Below are positions 26,195 through 36,673 of a stretch of 64,000 nucleotides of DNA, piece by piece. The stretch spans positions 22,800 through 86,799 of the forward strand of contig JAFEMX010000017.1 of the NCBI GenBank assembly GCA_016892645.1, in the 5' to 3' direction. The notes under the pieces are model-generated. The model had not been told where the DNA came from. It ran no database searches and worked only from the letters and a program-made list of their open reading frames with translations. This DNA is from Micrococcaceae bacterium RIT 802 (GTDB lineage Bacteria; Actinomycetota; Actinomycetes; Actinomycetales; Micrococcaceae). Position 1 is the first letter of the stretch, and each line of letters starts with the position of its first letter. Position numbers and translations under genes: made by a program.

Positions 26195-29113
26195 CTACCG
26201 TCCGGTCAGGTTCCAGGCGTCTTCCGAGCCGGATTCCCCGTCATCGCCGTCGTCGTATTCGGTCGCCTGCGGGCGCGAGGCCAGGTCCTCGGCAACGAGG
26301 TCGGTGCCGTAGTGGTTGGCATTGGCGTTCTCGACGAGCGCGGCTTCGGCAGCCGGGGTTTCCTGCGGGGTGGCGGGTGCGCCATCCCCCCGCATGGCGG
26401 CCAACACGGCGGGCAGGTCGTCCGGCTTGACGAGCACGTCGCGGGCCTTGGACCCCTCGGAGGGCCCGACGACACCGCGGGACTCGAGCAGGTCCATGAG
26501 CCGTCCGGCCTTCGCGAAGCCGACCCGCAGCTTGCGCTGGAGCATCGAGGTGGAACCGAACTGGGTGGTGACCACGAGCTCGGTGGCCTGCAGCAGGACC
26601 TCGAGGTCATCGCCGATGTCGTCGTCGATTTCCTTCTTCGGTGCCTCGACGGCGACATCCTCGCGGTACACGGCGGTGAGTTGGCCCTTGACGTGCTCGA
26701 CGACGCGGTGGATCTCCGATTCGGTGACCCAGGCGCCCTGCACACGCATGGGCTTGGAGGCGCCCATGGGCAGGAACAGGGCGTCGCCCTGGCCCAGCAG
26801 CTTCTCGGCTCCGGGCTGGTCCAGGACCACGCGGGAGTCGGTGACCGAGGAGGTGGCGAACGCCATGCGCGAGGGGACGTTGGCCTTGATCAGGCCGGTG
26901 ACGACATCGACGGAGGGGCGCTGGGTGGCCAGCACCAGGTGGATCCCGGCGGCACGGGCGAGCTGGGTGATGCGCACGATCGAGTCCTCGACGTCGCGCG
27001 GGGCGACCATCATCAGGTCGGCGAGCTCGTCGACGATCACCAGCAGGTACGGGTACGGCCTGATGACGCGCTTGGAGCCCTCCGGCGGGACGACCTTGCC
27101 GTTGCGCACCCCCTTGTTGAAGTCGTCGACGTGCTTGTACCCGAAGTTGGCCAGGTCGTCGTAGCGGGTGTCCATCTCGCGGACGACCCACTGCAGGGCC
27201 TCGGCGGCCTTCTTCGGGTTCGTGATGATCGGGGTGATGAGGTGCGGGACACCCTCGTAGGCGGTCAGTTCCACGCGCTTGGGGTCGACCATGACCATGC
27301 GCACCTCGTCGGGGGTGGAGCGCATGAGGATCGAGGTGATCATCGAGTTCACGAACGACGACTTGCCCGCGCCGGTGGCGCCGGCGACGAGCATGTGCGG
27401 CATCTTGGCCAGGTTGGCGACGACGAATCCGCCCTCGACGTCCTTGCCGACGCCCATCACCATGGGGTGCTCGGTCTTGCGGGCCGCGTTAGAGCGCAGC
27501 ACGTCGCCGAGGGCGACGACCTCCTTGTCGGCGTTCGGGATCTCGATGCCGATGGCGCTCTTGCCCGGGATCGGCGAGAGGATGCGCACGTCCGAGGAGG
27601 CGACGGCATAGGAGATGTTCTTGGACAACGCGGTGACGCGTTCGACCTTGGTCCCCGGCGACAGGGCGATCTCGTAGCGGGTGACGGTCGGGCCGCGGCT
27701 GAAGCCGGTGACCTGGGCGTCGACCTTGAACTGGTCGAGGGTGTCGGTCAGGGCCTTGACGACGGCGTCGTTGGCTTCCGAGCGTTCCTTCGCCGGCGGG
27801 CCGGCCGGCAGGAAATCGGAGGAGGGCAGCGTGTAGGCCACGTCGCCGGAGAGCTGGAGTTGCTCGGTGCGCTGTGGGATCGGGGTCAATGGGGCCGGCT
27901 GGGCGACGGGGTTGGAGGGCACGTGCGACGCAGCGGTGCCAGGGCCGGCGGCAGCAGCGGCGAGCATGCCGTTGATCGCCGTCGTGTCCAGGGCCTCGGT
28001 TGCCGGTTCGGCTTCCGCTCCAGCACCGGAACCGAGTCCGACGTCGTTCTTGACCTTCTCCATCGCCTTCTCGGCGGCGGTGGGACGGCGCACCCCCGGC
28101 GGGATGGTCGGCTCCGGTGCCGTCGCGGGGGCCTCGTCGCCGTCGTGGATGACGGCCTTGTCGTAGGCCTCGTCGCCGGCGAATGCCTCGGCGGCTGCCG
28201 CCTCGGCCTCCTCCTCGCGTTGACGGGCGCGGGCCGCCTTGCCGAACCGGCGGGTGCGTTTGGGCCGGCCTTCGGCACGATCGCGGTCGGCGTAGAGGTA
28301 GCTCTGGTCGTGTGCGGGGTCGTCGGGGTCGGCGGGGTCCCGTGGTGCCGCACCGGGTTCGGGCTGTCCCATGATCCACTCGTAGCCCTGGCGGATGCGT
28401 GCCGGGATATGGCGGAACGGGGTGGCGGTCATGATCATCAGGCTCAGGACCGCCAGGACGATCAGGACGGCCAGGGCTCCCCAGCGGGTCAGCAGCCCGG
28501 ACAGGGGGACGCTGACCAGGAATCCGACAACGCCGCCGCCGCCCCAGAGCTCGTCGAACGGGGCGTCCAGGGCCGGCAGGCCCGCGGCGATGTGGGCGAT
28601 GCCCGCAATCGACAGCGTGGCCAGCGTCAGGCCGATGCCGATCCTGTTGTTGGCGCGGTTCTCCTCGGGACGGCGGAACAGCCGGTAGGCGCCGATGAAG
28701 AGGACGAGCGGCAGCAGGGCGGCCATGAAGCCCAGCGAACCGGCGAAGATGTTGTGCACGGTGGTGCCGTACCAGCCGACGCCGCGCAGGCCCCACCATT
28801 CGACGCTGCCGACGATGACGGCGATGACGACCAGGAACAGTCCGGTGCCGTCGCGGCGGACGTCGCGCTCGGGGCGCACGTCCTGTCCGATCTTGCGGAA
28901 CGCACCACCGACCATGCGGGCCAGGCCCATCCACAGTCCTCGCATCGCCCGCAGCGGCAGGGCCAGGTCCTGGTCCGCGGGGGAGGAACCGGCTGCGGGA
29001 CGCGCACCGCCCTGACGCGACGAACCCGTGCCGGATTTGCCGCGGGCCGGGGTCTTGCCCGCCGGTTTGCGGCCGGAGGCCTTCGTCGGGGTGGGGGAAG
29101 TACGGGTCGCCAT
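26195..29113 (-). CDS. ftsK: DNA translocase FtsK/SpoIIIE
   Basis: A 972-aa septal DNA pump coordinating chromosome segregation with division. The N-terminus has a basic Ser/Gly-rich start and about four membrane helices (residues 75-230), then an acidic/Ala-rich linker (240-440), the alpha/beta motor with Walker [14 protein letters not shown] and Walker [14 protein letters not shown], and the C-terminal winged-helix gamma domain ([26 protein letters not shown]) that reads KOPS-like sequences. A further C-terminal tail of about 75 acidic residues is present. Confidence 0.96.
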   Translation of the reverse strand: MATRTSPTPTKASGRKPAGKTPARGKSGTGSSRQGGARPAAGSSPADQDLALPLRAMRGLWMGLARMVGGAFRKIGQDVRPERDVRRDGTGLFLVVIAVIVGSVEWWGLRGVGWYGTTVHNIFAGSLGFMAALLPLVLFIGAYRLFRRPEENRANNRIGIGLTLATLSIAGIAHIAAGLPALDAPFDELWGGGGVVGFLVSVPLSGLLTRWGALAVLIVLAVLSLMIMTATPFRHIPARIRQGYEWIMGQPEPGAAPRDPADPDDPAHDQSYLYADRDRAEGRPKRTRRFGKAARARQREEEAEAAAAEAFAGDEAYDKAVIHDGDEAPATAPEPTIPPGVRRPTAAEKAMEKVKNDVGLGSGAGAEAEPATEALDTTAINGMLAAAAAGPGTAASHVPSNPVAQPAPLTPIPQRTEQLQLSGDVAYTLPSSDFLPAGPPAKERSEANDAVVKALTDTLDQFKVDAQVTGFSRGPTVTRYEIALSPGTKVERVTALSKNISYAVASSDVRILSPIPGKSAIGIEIPNADKEVVALGDVLRSNAARKTEHPMVMGVGKDVEGGFVVANLAKMPHMLVAGATGAGKSSFVNSMITSILMRSTPDEVRMVMVDPKRVELTAYEGVPHLITPIITNPKKAAEALQWVVREMDTRYDDLANFGYKHVDDFNKGVRNGKVVPPEGSKRVIRPYPYLLVIVDELADLMMVAPRDVEDSIVRITQLARAAGIHLVLATQRPSVDVVTGLIKANVPSRMAFATSSVTDSRVVLDQPGAEKLLGQGDALFLPMGASKPMRVQGAWVTESEIHRVVEHVKGQLTAVYREDVAVEAPKKEIDDDIGDDLEVLLQATELVVTTQFGSTSMLQRKLRVGFAKAGRLMDLLESRGVVGPSEGSKARDVLVKPDDLPAVLAAMRGDGAPATPQETPAAEAALVENANANHYGTDLVAEDLASRPQATEYDDGDDGESGSEDAWNLTGR

Positions 29114-29163
29114 ACGCGTAACCGTACAGGGTCGGGGCCCTGGAGCCCCGGATTTACACGCCC

Positions 29164-30870
29164 TCAGGCCTCCAGGACCACCGGGACGATCATGGGCTTG
29201 CGGCGCAGTTTGCGGCTGACCCAGGCGCCGATGGTGCGGCGGACGACCTGCTGCAGCTGGTGGGTGGTGTGGGTGGGGTTCTTGCGCACCGCCTCCTCGA
29301 GGGCTGCCACGATCTGGGGCTTGATCTCCTCGAACACCTTCTCGTCCTCGGCGACGCCGCGGGCGTGGATGTCCGGGCCCGTGACGATGCTGCCGGTCTG
29401 GCGGTTGACGACGGTGATCACCGAGATGAACCCCTCCTCGCCCAGGATCCTGCGGTCCTTGAGGTCGTCGTCGGTGATGCTGCCCACCGCCGAGCCGTCG
29501 ACGTAGACGAAACCGCAGTCGACCTGGCCGACCTGGCGGGCGACGCCGTCGTGCAGGTCCACGACGGACCCGTCCTCGGTCAGCAGGATGTTGGCCGCCG
29601 GAACGCCGGTCTGTTCGGCGATCCGTGCGTTGGCCAGCAGGTGGCGGGTCTCCCCGTGGACGGGCATGGCATGGCGCGGGCGGATGATGTTGTAGCAGTA
29701 GAGCAGTTCACCGGCCGAGGCGTGCCCGGAGACGTGGACCTTCGCAGTGCCCTTGTGCACGACGTCGGCTCCCAGGCGCATCAGCCCGTTGATGACGCGG
29801 AAGACGGCGTTCTCGTTGCCGGGGATCAGCGAGGAGGCCAGGATGACGGTGTCGCCGGGGCCCACGGAGATCCGGTGGTCGCCGGTGGCCATGCGCGAGA
29901 GCGCCGCCATGGGTTCGCCCTGCGATCCGGTGGACATCAGCACGACGCGTTCGTCCGGCAACTGGTCGACGTCCTTCAGGTCCACCAGGATCCCGGCGGG
30001 GACGTCCAGGTAGCCCAGCCGGGCGGCGATGCCCATGTTCCGCACCATGGACCGCCCCACGAAGGCGACCTGGCGTCCATGCGCGGCTGCGGCGTCGAGC
30101 ACCTGCTGGACCCGGTGGACATGCGAGGAGAACGAGGCGACGATGATCCGTTTGCCGGCCCGGGCGAACAGGTCGCGCAGGACCGGGCCGATCTCCTGTT
30201 CCGCCGTCGTGAACCCAGGGACGTCGGCGTTGGTGGAATCGGACATGAACAAATCCACGCCCTCCTCCCCCAGCCGGGCGAAGGCGCGCAGATCGGTGAT
30301 CCGCCCGTCCAGGGGCAGCTGGTCCATCTTGAAGTCGCCGGTGTGCAGGACGGTTCCGGCGGCGGTGCGGATGGCGACCGCCAGGGCGTCGGGGATCGAA
30401 TGGTTGACGGCGACGAATTCGCAGTCGAAGCCGCCGAACGTCTGGCGCTCCCCCTCGGCGACGGTGACCAGGACCGGGGTGATGCGGTGTTCGACCAGCT
30501 TGGCCTCGACCAGGGCGAGCGTCAGCTTCGAGCCGATCAGCGGGATGTCGCCACGCAACCGCAGCAGGTAGGGCACGGCCCCGATGTGGTCCTCGTGCCC
30601 GTGGGTGAGCACCAGACCGACGACGTCGTCGAGCCGGTCGCGGATGTAGCCGAAGTCCGGCAGGATGACGTCGACGCCGGGCTGGAACTCCTCGGGGAAG
30701 AGCACGCCGCAGTCGACGATGAGCAGCTTCCCGCAGATCTCGAACACGGCCATGTTCCGGCCGACTTCGCCGATGCCGCCGAGCGGGACGATGCGCAGGG
30801 TCCCGTCGGCCAGCGGCGGCGGGGGGCTGAGGCGGGCTGCATCGGCCGGGGCGACGACGGTGTCGGACAT
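29164..30870 (-). CDS. rnj: Ribonuclease J
   Basis: A 568-aa metallo-beta-lactamase/beta-CASP nuclease with endo- and 5'-exonuclease activity in rRNA and mRNA maturation. The zinc site [18 protein letters not shown] and the beta-CASP motif region with [11 protein letters not shown] and HVSGHAS...HGETRH are intact. It starts 14 bases after dapA; dapA-rnj is a common actinobacterial pair. ATG 30870 follows GGAAGGGAAA. Confidence 0.95.
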   Translation of the reverse strand: MSDTVVAPADAARLSPPPPLADGTLRIVPLGGIGEVGRNMAVFEICGKLLIVDCGVLFPEEFQPGVDVILPDFGYIRDRLDDVVGLVLTHGHEDHIGAVPYLLRLRGDIPLIGSKLTLALVEAKLVEHRITPVLVTVAEGERQTFGGFDCEFVAVNHSIPDALAVAIRTAAGTVLHTGDFKMDQLPLDGRITDLRAFARLGEEGVDLFMSDSTNADVPGFTTAEQEIGPVLRDLFARAGKRIIVASFSSHVHRVQQVLDAAAAHGRQVAFVGRSMVRNMGIAARLGYLDVPAGILVDLKDVDQLPDERVVLMSTGSQGEPMAALSRMATGDHRISVGPGDTVILASSLIPGNENAVFRVINGLMRLGADVVHKGTAKVHVSGHASAGELLYCYNIIRPRHAMPVHGETRHLLANARIAEQTGVPAANILLTEDGSVVDLHDGVARQVGQVDCGFVYVDGSAVGSITDDDLKDRRILGEEGFISVITVVNRQTGSIVTGPDIHARGVAEDEKVFEEIKPQIVAALEEAVRKNPTHTTHQLQQVVRRTIGAWVSRKLRRKPMIVPVVLEA

Positions 30871-30884
30871 CGGGGTTTCCCTTC

Positions 30885-31802
30885 CTAGAGGTCGATTCCC
30901 GCCTCAGCCAGGTCCGCGCGGATCGGCGCGGCCTCCTCCTCGGTCGGTTCCACCAGCGGCAACCGGACGATCGCGTTGGGCAGCACGCCCTGCCAGTGCA
31001 GGATCGCCTTGGCCGCGACGGCGCCCTGGATATGGGACATGACGGCCCGCTGGATGGGGTCCAGCTCGAAGTGCATGGCCCGCGCGGTGGCCAGGTCCCC
31101 GGCCAGCATCGCGTCGACGAGGCGGCGGTACCCGGCGGTGGCCACGTGCGCGGAGACGGAGATGACGCCCTTCGCGCCGGCGGCCATCAGCGGCAGCGTC
31201 AGCCCGTCGTCGCCGGAGTAGACGTGCAGGTCGGTGTTGGCCAGCACGCGGGTGGTGGACTGGTAGTCGGCCTTGGCATCCTTCAGCGCCACCACGTGGG
31301 GGTGTTCGGCCAGCCGGATCAGCGTCTCGGCGCTGATGGCGATGCCGGCGCGGCCGGGGATGTCGTAGACCATGACGGGCAGGTCGGTGCTGGAGGCGAT
31401 GGCCTCCACGTGGGCGCGCACGCCGGCCTGGCTGGGCTTGTTGTAGTACGGGGCGGTGACCAGCAGCCCGTCGACGCCGAGCTTCGCCGCCGCCTTGGAG
31501 AGGTGGATCGAGTGCGCCGTGTCGTTGGTGGTGGACCCGGCGATGACCTTCGCCCGGCCGCCGACGGCCTCGACGACGGCGCGGAACATGCCCAGGTTCT
31601 CCTCGTCGGTCAGTGTCGAGGTCTCCCCCGTGGTGCCGGTGACCACCAGCGAGTCGCACCCGCCGTCCACGAGGTGGACGGCGAGCGCCGCTGCCTGGTC
31701 CAGGTCGGCGGCGCCTCCGGCGGCGAACGGGGTGACCATGGCGGTCCCGAGGGTGCCGAAGGGGTAGTCGTGGCGCGGGGTGTTCGAATCCGTGGCTGGC
31801 AT
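30885..31802 (-). CDS. dapA: 4-hydroxy-tetrahydrodipicolinate synthase
   Basis: A 305-aa aldolase that condenses pyruvate with aspartate semialdehyde, the first committed step to diaminopimelate and lysine. It shows the TGTTGETSTL motif, the YYNKPSQAGV tyrosine and the Schiff-base lysine in VVALKDAKADY. The ATG at 31802 begins a short family-typical lead-in; the frame stays open further upstream but without homologous character. It heads the dapA-rnj-ftsK direction block. Confidence 0.96.
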   Translation of the reverse strand: MPATDSNTPRHDYPFGTLGTAMVTPFAAGGAADLDQAAALAVHLVDGGCDSLVVTGTTGETSTLTDEENLGMFRAVVEAVGGRAKVIAGSTTNDTAHSIHLSKAAAKLGVDGLLVTAPYYNKPSQAGVRAHVEAIASSTDLPVMVYDIPGRAGIAISAETLIRLAEHPHVVALKDAKADYQSTTRVLANTDLHVYSGDDGLTLPLMAAGAKGVISVSAHVATAGYRRLVDAMLAGDLATARAMHFELDPIQRAVMSHIQGAVAAKAILHWQGVLPNAIVRLPLVEPTEEEAAPIRADLAEAGIDL

Positions 31803-31977
31803 GGCCCCCACGTTACCCTCAGCCTCAGCCAAATTCGGCAGTCCCACCCGCTGCGTGACCAAGATGACGCGGACCCGGGGCGCCGGGCTTCCCTTGGTAT
31901 ATTCGAGCCGCGGGCCAACGCCGCCCTGCCGCCGCGTTTTTCCCAGCAACTTCGTCCCGATGATTGGCCAGGAGCCC

Positions 31978-33201
31978 ATGCCCAGCACACCCACGACGGC
32001 CCCGACCCGGCGGATCGCCGGGGTCGACGTCGCCCGCGGCCTGGCGCTGCTCGGGATGATGGCCACCCACATCATGCCGTTGGTCCACCCCGACGCGCAC
32101 GGCACCGCGGCGACGTGGGTGGCCGTGCTCTTCGCCGGCAAGTCCTCGGCCCTGTTCGCGGTCCTGGCCGGCGTCGGGCTGGGCCTGCTGACCGGCGGGA
32201 ACGTTCCCCATGCCGGGGCCCGGTTGGCCGCCGACCGGCGGTCGGTGGCGGTGCGGGCCCTGCTGATCGCCGCCATCGGGCTGGGCGCCGGGTCGCTGGA
32301 CACGAACGTCGCGGTGATCCTGGTGCACTACGGGCTGCTCTTCCTTCTCGCCACAGCGTTCCTGGGGCTGCGGTTGCGCACGCTCTGGTGCTGGGCGGCC
32401 GGCTGGCTGCTGCTGGCGCCGGCGGTCTGGTACCTCGTCCTGCCGTGGATCACCTCACACGTCTCGCCGGCAACGGCGGGCGCCTCCCCCGGACTGCTTG
32501 ACCTGGTGCGCCCGGCGACGCTGCTGGCCGACCTGTTCGTCACCGGCTACTACCCGGTGCTGGTGTGGACGGGGTTCATCCTGCTGGGCCTGGCCCTGGG
32601 CCGCTGCCGGCTCTCGCTGCCGCCCGTGGCGCTGGCGTTCACCGTGGGCGGGGCGGCCCTGGCCGTCGGCGCGCGGACGCTTTCGGACCAGCTGCTCTCC
32701 TCCCACCCCGGCGCGGTGCATGCCCTGGGGGCGATCACGCGGGGGAACGGCCTGCCGTTGGACGCCGCCCTGGACTCCGGGCGCGGCCTGGCGGGCATCG
32801 AGGCGACGCCCTGGTGGTTCGCGATCTCCGCCCCGCACAGCAGCGCGCCGCTGGACCTGCTGCACGTCGCCGGCACCGCGGTCGCCGTGCTGGGCGTGTG
32901 CCAACTGGTGGCGATGGCACTGGCGGCGCTGCTCGGCGGCGCCGGAGAGGCGCTGCTGTGGCCGCTCTCCGGTGCGGGATCGGCGACCCTGACCCTCTAC
33001 ACCGGACATCTGGTGGCGTTGGACCTGCTCAGCACGGCCACCGCCGGAATGCCGCGGCTGGGCCTCTACCTGTGGTTCGTCGTCGTCGCGCTGCTGGTCG
33101 GGATCGCGTTGAAGTGGGCCGGACGCCGCGGCCCGCTCGAGGCCGCCGTGCACACGCTCTCGGGGGCCGCCGCGGGGCGGCCGGCCAGCGCCGCCCGCTG
33201 A
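31978..33201 (+). CDS. DUF418/heparan-alpha-glucosaminide N-acetyltransferase-like membrane protein
   Basis: A 407-aa polytopic membrane protein with ten or so hydrophobic helices. The opening RRIAGVDVARGLALLGMMATHIMPL resembles the R-x2-x-D-x-RG start of the DUF1624/DUF418 acyltransferase-like superfamily, and the C-terminal SATLTLYTGHLVAL fits the conserved transport-like domain. Catalysis and substrate are unknown. The ATG at 31978 is preceded by AGGAG, though closely; a TATATT sits about 75 bases upstream. The 175-base spacer to divergent dapA holds no gene. Confidence 0.8.
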   Translation: MPSTPTTAPTRRIAGVDVARGLALLGMMATHIMPLVHPDAHGTAATWVAVLFAGKSSALFAVLAGVGLGLLTGGNVPHAGARLAADRRSVAVRALLIAAIGLGAGSLDTNVAVILVHYGLLFLLATAFLGLRLRTLWCWAAGWLLLAPAVWYLVLPWITSHVSPATAGASPGLLDLVRPATLLADLFVTGYYPVLVWTGFILLGLALGRCRLSLPPVALAFTVGGAALAVGARTLSDQLLSSHPGAVHALGAITRGNGLPLDAALDSGRGLAGIEATPWWFAISAPHSSAPLDLLHVAGTAVAVLGVCQLVAMALAALLGGAGEALLWPLSGAGSATLTLYTGHLVALDLLSTATAGMPRLGLYLWFVVVALLVGIALKWAGRRGPLEAAVHTLSGAAAGRPASAAR

Positions 33202-33207
33202 CGCCGG

Positions 33208-33231
33208 TGCAGGGGCGTCAGAGCCCCTGCA
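33208..33231. terminator. Hairpin between convergent membrane genes
   Basis: TGCAGGGGC (33208-33216) pairs with GCCCCTGCA (33223-33231) around a 6-base loop and covers the stop of the GAP-family gene. No T-run, so termination is uncertain. Confidence 0.45.
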
Positions 33232-34084
33232 GTGCGTAGCGCACCAGCAGGAACCCGCCGGCGCCCATGATCCACAGGACCGCCTCGGTGGAGGCCTTGC
33301 CCAGCCAGGCGCCCAACCGCTGCATCGGGGCCTCGATCCGCCGGTCCAGCAGGACGCGGGCGCCCAGCAGCAGGACCGCCGGCAGCAACATGACCAGGCA
33401 GTACAGGCCCAGCCAGCCGATGGCCGCCAGACCGGCCGGGCCCTCCACCGTGAGCACCCCGATGGCCGCCACGTAGGGCAGCATCGTCGGCAGCTCCAGC
33501 AGGCCGGCCGTCACGGCCAGCGCGACCAGGCCCCAGGGCGTCGTCAGCGCCCTCGAGATCCGTGCGCCCCAGCGTTGTTCGGCCGTCGCGGCGCGGGCCG
33601 GTGCCGAACCCCGCGTCGGGGAGGCACCGGTACCCGGCGCGGCGGCGCGGGAGGTGGCGGTGGAGGTGCCGCCCGGCACCACGGGGTGCACACCGCCGTC
33701 GTGCCCTGCCGGTGTCGACGCCCGCGCCGGCGTGGACGGGCTCCGGGTGGGGGCCTTCGAGGCTGCCGAGGGGATCCAGTCCCTGAGCGCGAACCACAGC
33801 AACGTGGCGCCGGCGGCCAGGGCCAGCCAGTGCGCCGGGCGCGACGCGGCGAACGTGCGCGCACCCTCGCCCCAAGCGTCGAGCACGGTGGAGGCCGAGG
33901 TGAGCATCACGACGCCGACCAGGAAGTAGAACACGCCGATCACCGCCAGGTATACGCCGACCCTGCCCGCGATCCGGCCGGAGTCGCGGCGCAGCAGCAG
34001 CCAGACGGGGATCACGAGGGTGCCGATGCTGGTGCTGTCGATCAGCGCCAGGACCAGGAGCTTGAGCAGGTTGTCGGTCGTCAT
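33218..34084 (-). CDS. GAP family membrane protein
   Basis: A 288-aa membrane protein with about six helices split three and three by a long Pro/Ala/Ser-rich loop (about residues 105-170). N-terminal LLKLLVLALIDSTSIGTLVIPVWLLL and the later TTPWGLVALAVTAGLLELPTMLPYVAAIGVL match the GAP/Sap family, related to mycobacterial proteins that export peptidoglycolipids. Cargo is unknown here. It is divergent from the kinase gene. Confidence 0.75.
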   Translation of the reverse strand: MTTDNLLKLLVLALIDSTSIGTLVIPVWLLLRRDSGRIAGRVGVYLAVIGVFYFLVGVVMLTSASTVLDAWGEGARTFAASRPAHWLALAAGATLLWFALRDWIPSAASKAPTRSPSTPARASTPAGHDGGVHPVVPGGTSTATSRAAAPGTGASPTRGSAPARAATAEQRWGARISRALTTPWGLVALAVTAGLLELPTMLPYVAAIGVLTVEGPAGLAAIGWLGLYCLVMLLPAVLLLGARVLLDRRIEAPMQRLGAWLGKASTEAVLWIMGAGGFLLVRYALQGL

Positions 34085-34210
34085 GGTCCCAGCGTGCCGC
34101 GGGGGCCCGCGTCCGCGCGTCGGCCAATGGATGCACGCGGGGTCATCCTTTGGTGCCATCTGCGGCGGTGCGCCCTTGGAACGGCCGGGCGACGCGGGCA
34201 GGATGGGACC

Positions 34211-35512
34211 ATGGATTCCCCTCCCTCCCCGCTGGGCACCGCATGGCGCGCCATCCGCCGCGAGGACCTGCTGCTGGTCGTCGGCTATCCGGCGGTGATG
34301 TGGCTGCTGGCCACGGTGAACGGCGCCGATGCCGGCTGGTCGCCGTGGCCGGCGGCAGTGGTCGCGTGGTGGCCCGTGGTCGGCATCGCCGGGTCGCTGG
34401 CCCTGCTGTTCCGCCGGGGCGCACCGTTCGTGATGGCGCCGGTGAGCGCCGCGGCGGGGACCGTGCTGTTGCTGATGGGCCAGAGCGCCGGTTTCCTGCT
34501 GTTCTGGGAGACGGTGTTCTCGCTGGTGCTCTTTGCCGGCGACCGGGCCTCGCGGGCCACCGAGATCGCGGCGCTGGCGGCCACCGGCCTCGCAGCGGTG
34601 GCGGTGCTGGCCGCCACCTCCGACCTGCGCCAGGCCGTCATGACGGCCCTGCTGCTGGGCTTGTCGCTGCTGCTGCCGGCCGAATGGGCCTCGAACCTGC
34701 GCAAGGCACGCAACCTCGCGGCGGCGGAGGCCTCCCGTGCCTGCGCGGTGGAGGAGGCGGCCCGGCAGCGGGCCACCATCGCCGCCGGCCGGCATGAACT
34801 GGCACTGGCCACCGAGCGCCAGCGCATGGCCCACGAGCTGCACGACGTGCTCTCCGCCCGGCTCTCCGCGATCGCCCTGCAGACCGGTGCCGCGCTGCGC
34901 AGCGGGACCCCGGAGCTGGCCGCCGAGGTCCTCGCGCACGTCCGCGCCGAAAGCGTGGCGGGGCTTGGCGAGCTGGCCTCGATGATCCGTCTGCTCAATG
35001 CCGGCGAGGCACGGGAATCCGCAGGCTCCATCGGGGACCTCGAATCGCTGGTGGCCGCGCACGCCGCCGCCGGGGCGCGCGTCTCCGCGTCGAACACCGT
35101 ATCGGGCACGGAGGCGATCCCACTCCAGGTCCAGACCGCCGCCTACCGCATCGTCGCCGAGGCACTGGTCAATGCGTTGCGCCATGCCCCGGGGGCGGCC
35201 ATCGACGTCGTGCTGGACGGGGGCCCGGGCGAGGGCCTGCTGCGCGTGCTCGTCGACAACGGACCGGCCGCTGCCGGGGGCACCGCCGCGGGGTCCGGGG
35301 CTCCCGGGACGATGACCGGGTTGACGAGCCTGCGGCTGCGCGCCGAACAGCTCGGCGGGACGCTGGAGGCCGGGGAGCACGACGGCGGGTGGCGGGTCGC
35401 TGCCCGGCTTCCGGTGGCCGCCACCCGGGAGGGCACCGGTGCGCGGGCGGTTGCGGGCCCGGGGCCGATCGCTGCCGCCGGCCCGGCCCCGGAGCGCGGG
35501 GGCCGGCGATGA
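34211..35512 (+). CDS. Sensor histidine kinase, NarL-partner type
   Basis: A 433-aa membrane kinase of the HisKA_3 class. The N-terminal 170 residues form about five membrane helices; the dimerisation helix carries the phospho-acceptor in MAHELHDVLSARLSAIALQ, and the ATPase domain shows the N-box EALVNALRHAPGA and the late G-box TGLTSLRLRAEQLGG. There is no extracellular sensor domain, so the signal is probably membrane-borne. A Gly/Ala/Pro-rich tail of about 30 residues ends the protein. It overlaps its regulator by ATGA. Confidence 0.9.
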   Translation: MDSPPSPLGTAWRAIRREDLLLVVGYPAVMWLLATVNGADAGWSPWPAAVVAWWPVVGIAGSLALLFRRGAPFVMAPVSAAAGTVLLLMGQSAGFLLFWETVFSLVLFAGDRASRATEIAALAATGLAAVAVLAATSDLRQAVMTALLLGLSLLLPAEWASNLRKARNLAAAEASRACAVEEAARQRATIAAGRHELALATERQRMAHELHDVLSARLSAIALQTGAALRSGTPELAAEVLAHVRAESVAGLGELASMIRLLNAGEARESAGSIGDLESLVAAHAAAGARVSASNTVSGTEAIPLQVQTAAYRIVAEALVNALRHAPGAAIDVVLDGGPGEGLLRVLVDNGPAAAGGTAAGSGAPGTMTGLTSLRLRAEQLGGTLEAGEHDGGWRVAARLPVAATREGTGARAVAGPGPIAAAGPAPERGGRR

Positions 35513-36192
35513 GCACGATCGGCGTGCTGCTGGCCGACGACCACGCGGCCATCCGGGTGGGCATGCGCATGGTCATCGAGACCCAGCCCGGGCTCACGGT
35601 GGTCGGCGAGGCGGCCGACGGGGCGAAGGCGGTGGACATGGCGCGGGTGCTGCGCCCCGACGTCGTGCTCATGGACCTGCGCATGCCGGTGGTGGACGGG
35701 ATCCGCGCCACCCGGGAGATCACCCGGGCCGGCTGGTCCAAGGTCCTGGTGCTGACGACCTTCGACCACGATTCCTACCTGTTCGGGGCCCTGGAGGCCG
35801 GCGCCGACGGGTTCCTGCTCAAGTCGGCGGAACCGGCGGAGATCACGGCGGCGTTGCAGCGCGTCGTTGCCGGGGATTCGGTCATTTCCCCGGAGGTCAC
35901 CGCCCGCATCGTCGCGGCGGCGCTGGCCGCGCGGCCGTCCGGGCAGCGGGAACCGGATCCCGCCGACGCGGCCCGGCACGGGGACCGCGGGACCGACGCG
36001 GCGGTGGCCCCGCTGACCGATCGTGAACACGAGGTGCTGGGCTGCCTGGGCGAGGGCCTGTCCAACCACGCGATCGGCCGGCGGCTGGGCATTTCGGAGA
36101 CGACGGTCAAGACCCATGTCTCGCGCGTGCTGGCCAAGCTCGGGCTGCAGTCCCGGGTGCAGGCCGCCCTGTTCGCCGGGCGGCGCTGCTGA
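35509..36192 (+). CDS. Response regulator, NarL/FixJ family
   Basis: A 227-aa two-domain regulator. The receiver has the DDH acidic pocket (LLADDHAAIR), the phospho-Asp in VVLMDLRMPVVDG and the conserved Lys in FLLKSAEP. The C-terminal LuxR-type HTH is LTDREHEVLGCLGEGLSNHAIGRRL then GISETTVKTHVSRVLAKLGL. A 30-residue acidic linker separates them. Its start overlaps the kinase stop. The adjacent GAP-family gene on the other strand is a plausible but unproven target. Confidence 0.93.
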   Translation: MSTIGVLLADDHAAIRVGMRMVIETQPGLTVVGEAADGAKAVDMARVLRPDVVLMDLRMPVVDGIRATREITRAGWSKVLVLTTFDHDSYLFGALEAGADGFLLKSAEPAEITAALQRVVAGDSVISPEVTARIVAAALAARPSGQREPDPADAARHGDRGTDAAVAPLTDREHEVLGCLGEGLSNHAIGRRLGISETTVKTHVSRVLAKLGLQSRVQAALFAGRRC

Positions 36193-36205
36193 TCCGGTGG
36201 CCGGT

Positions 36206-36673
36206 TCAGCTTCCCGTCGTGGCCCGCGCATCGCCGGAGGCGCGGAACAGGCCGATCGCCCGGCGCATCGTCTCGCGGGCACGGCGGCGGTCCCCCGACG
36301 CGTCGTAGGCCAATGCCAGCCGGTGCAGGCTCCGCCAGCTGTCGGGATGCTCGGTGGCCTCCTGCTGGTACGTGACGAAGTCCTCGTCGGCGGCGGCCTT
36401 CACGATCCGCCCCGACGGGGTGCGGGGCAGGTCGTCCTCCGGCAGCAGGCCCTCCGACTCGAGGATGCCGGCCATGCGCTGGCTGCGGGAGCCGAAGAGG
36501 ATCTCGCGGATGAGGATCCACACGCCGAGCAGCGGGATGAGCAGGGCCGCGATGCCGATGCCCTTCGCCAGCGGTTCGGGGGCACGGATGAGGGCGACCG
36601 AACTGGCGAAGGAGGCGTAGAGGTAGAGGGCGAAGAGCAGGAGGATGCCGCCGACCCAGAGCTTGGTCTTCAC
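36206..36673 (-). CDS. Hypothetical membrane protein with a TPR-like C-terminus
   Basis: A 155-aa protein of unrecognised family. Two membrane helices (about residues 7-28 and 37-59) precede a cytosolic part containing one tetratricopeptide-like unit (SWRSLHRLALAYDASGDRRRARETMRRAI). The GTG start follows the dapB stop with no gap, so it is the distal partner of dapB. A role in lysine synthesis is not implied. Confidence 0.72.
   Translation of the reverse strand: MKTKLWVGGILLLFALYLYASFASSVALIRAPEPLAKGIGIAALLIPLLGVWILIREILFGSRSQRMAGILESEGLLPEDDLPRTPSGRIVKAAADEDFVTYQQEATEHPDSWRSLHRLALAYDASGDRRRARETMRRAIGLFRASGDARATTGS

Noticed and set aside
26054..29506. Open frame of 1150 codons on the plus strand opposite ftsK
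   Set aside because: Antisense shadow of a GC-rich gene: no domain, Gly/Asp/His-rich composition, and ftsK itself has complete motifs.
34085..35380. N-terminal extension of the GAP-family frame across the kinase gene
   Set aside because: The true start is the ATG at 34084 before a membrane helix; the rest is antisense to a clear histidine kinase.
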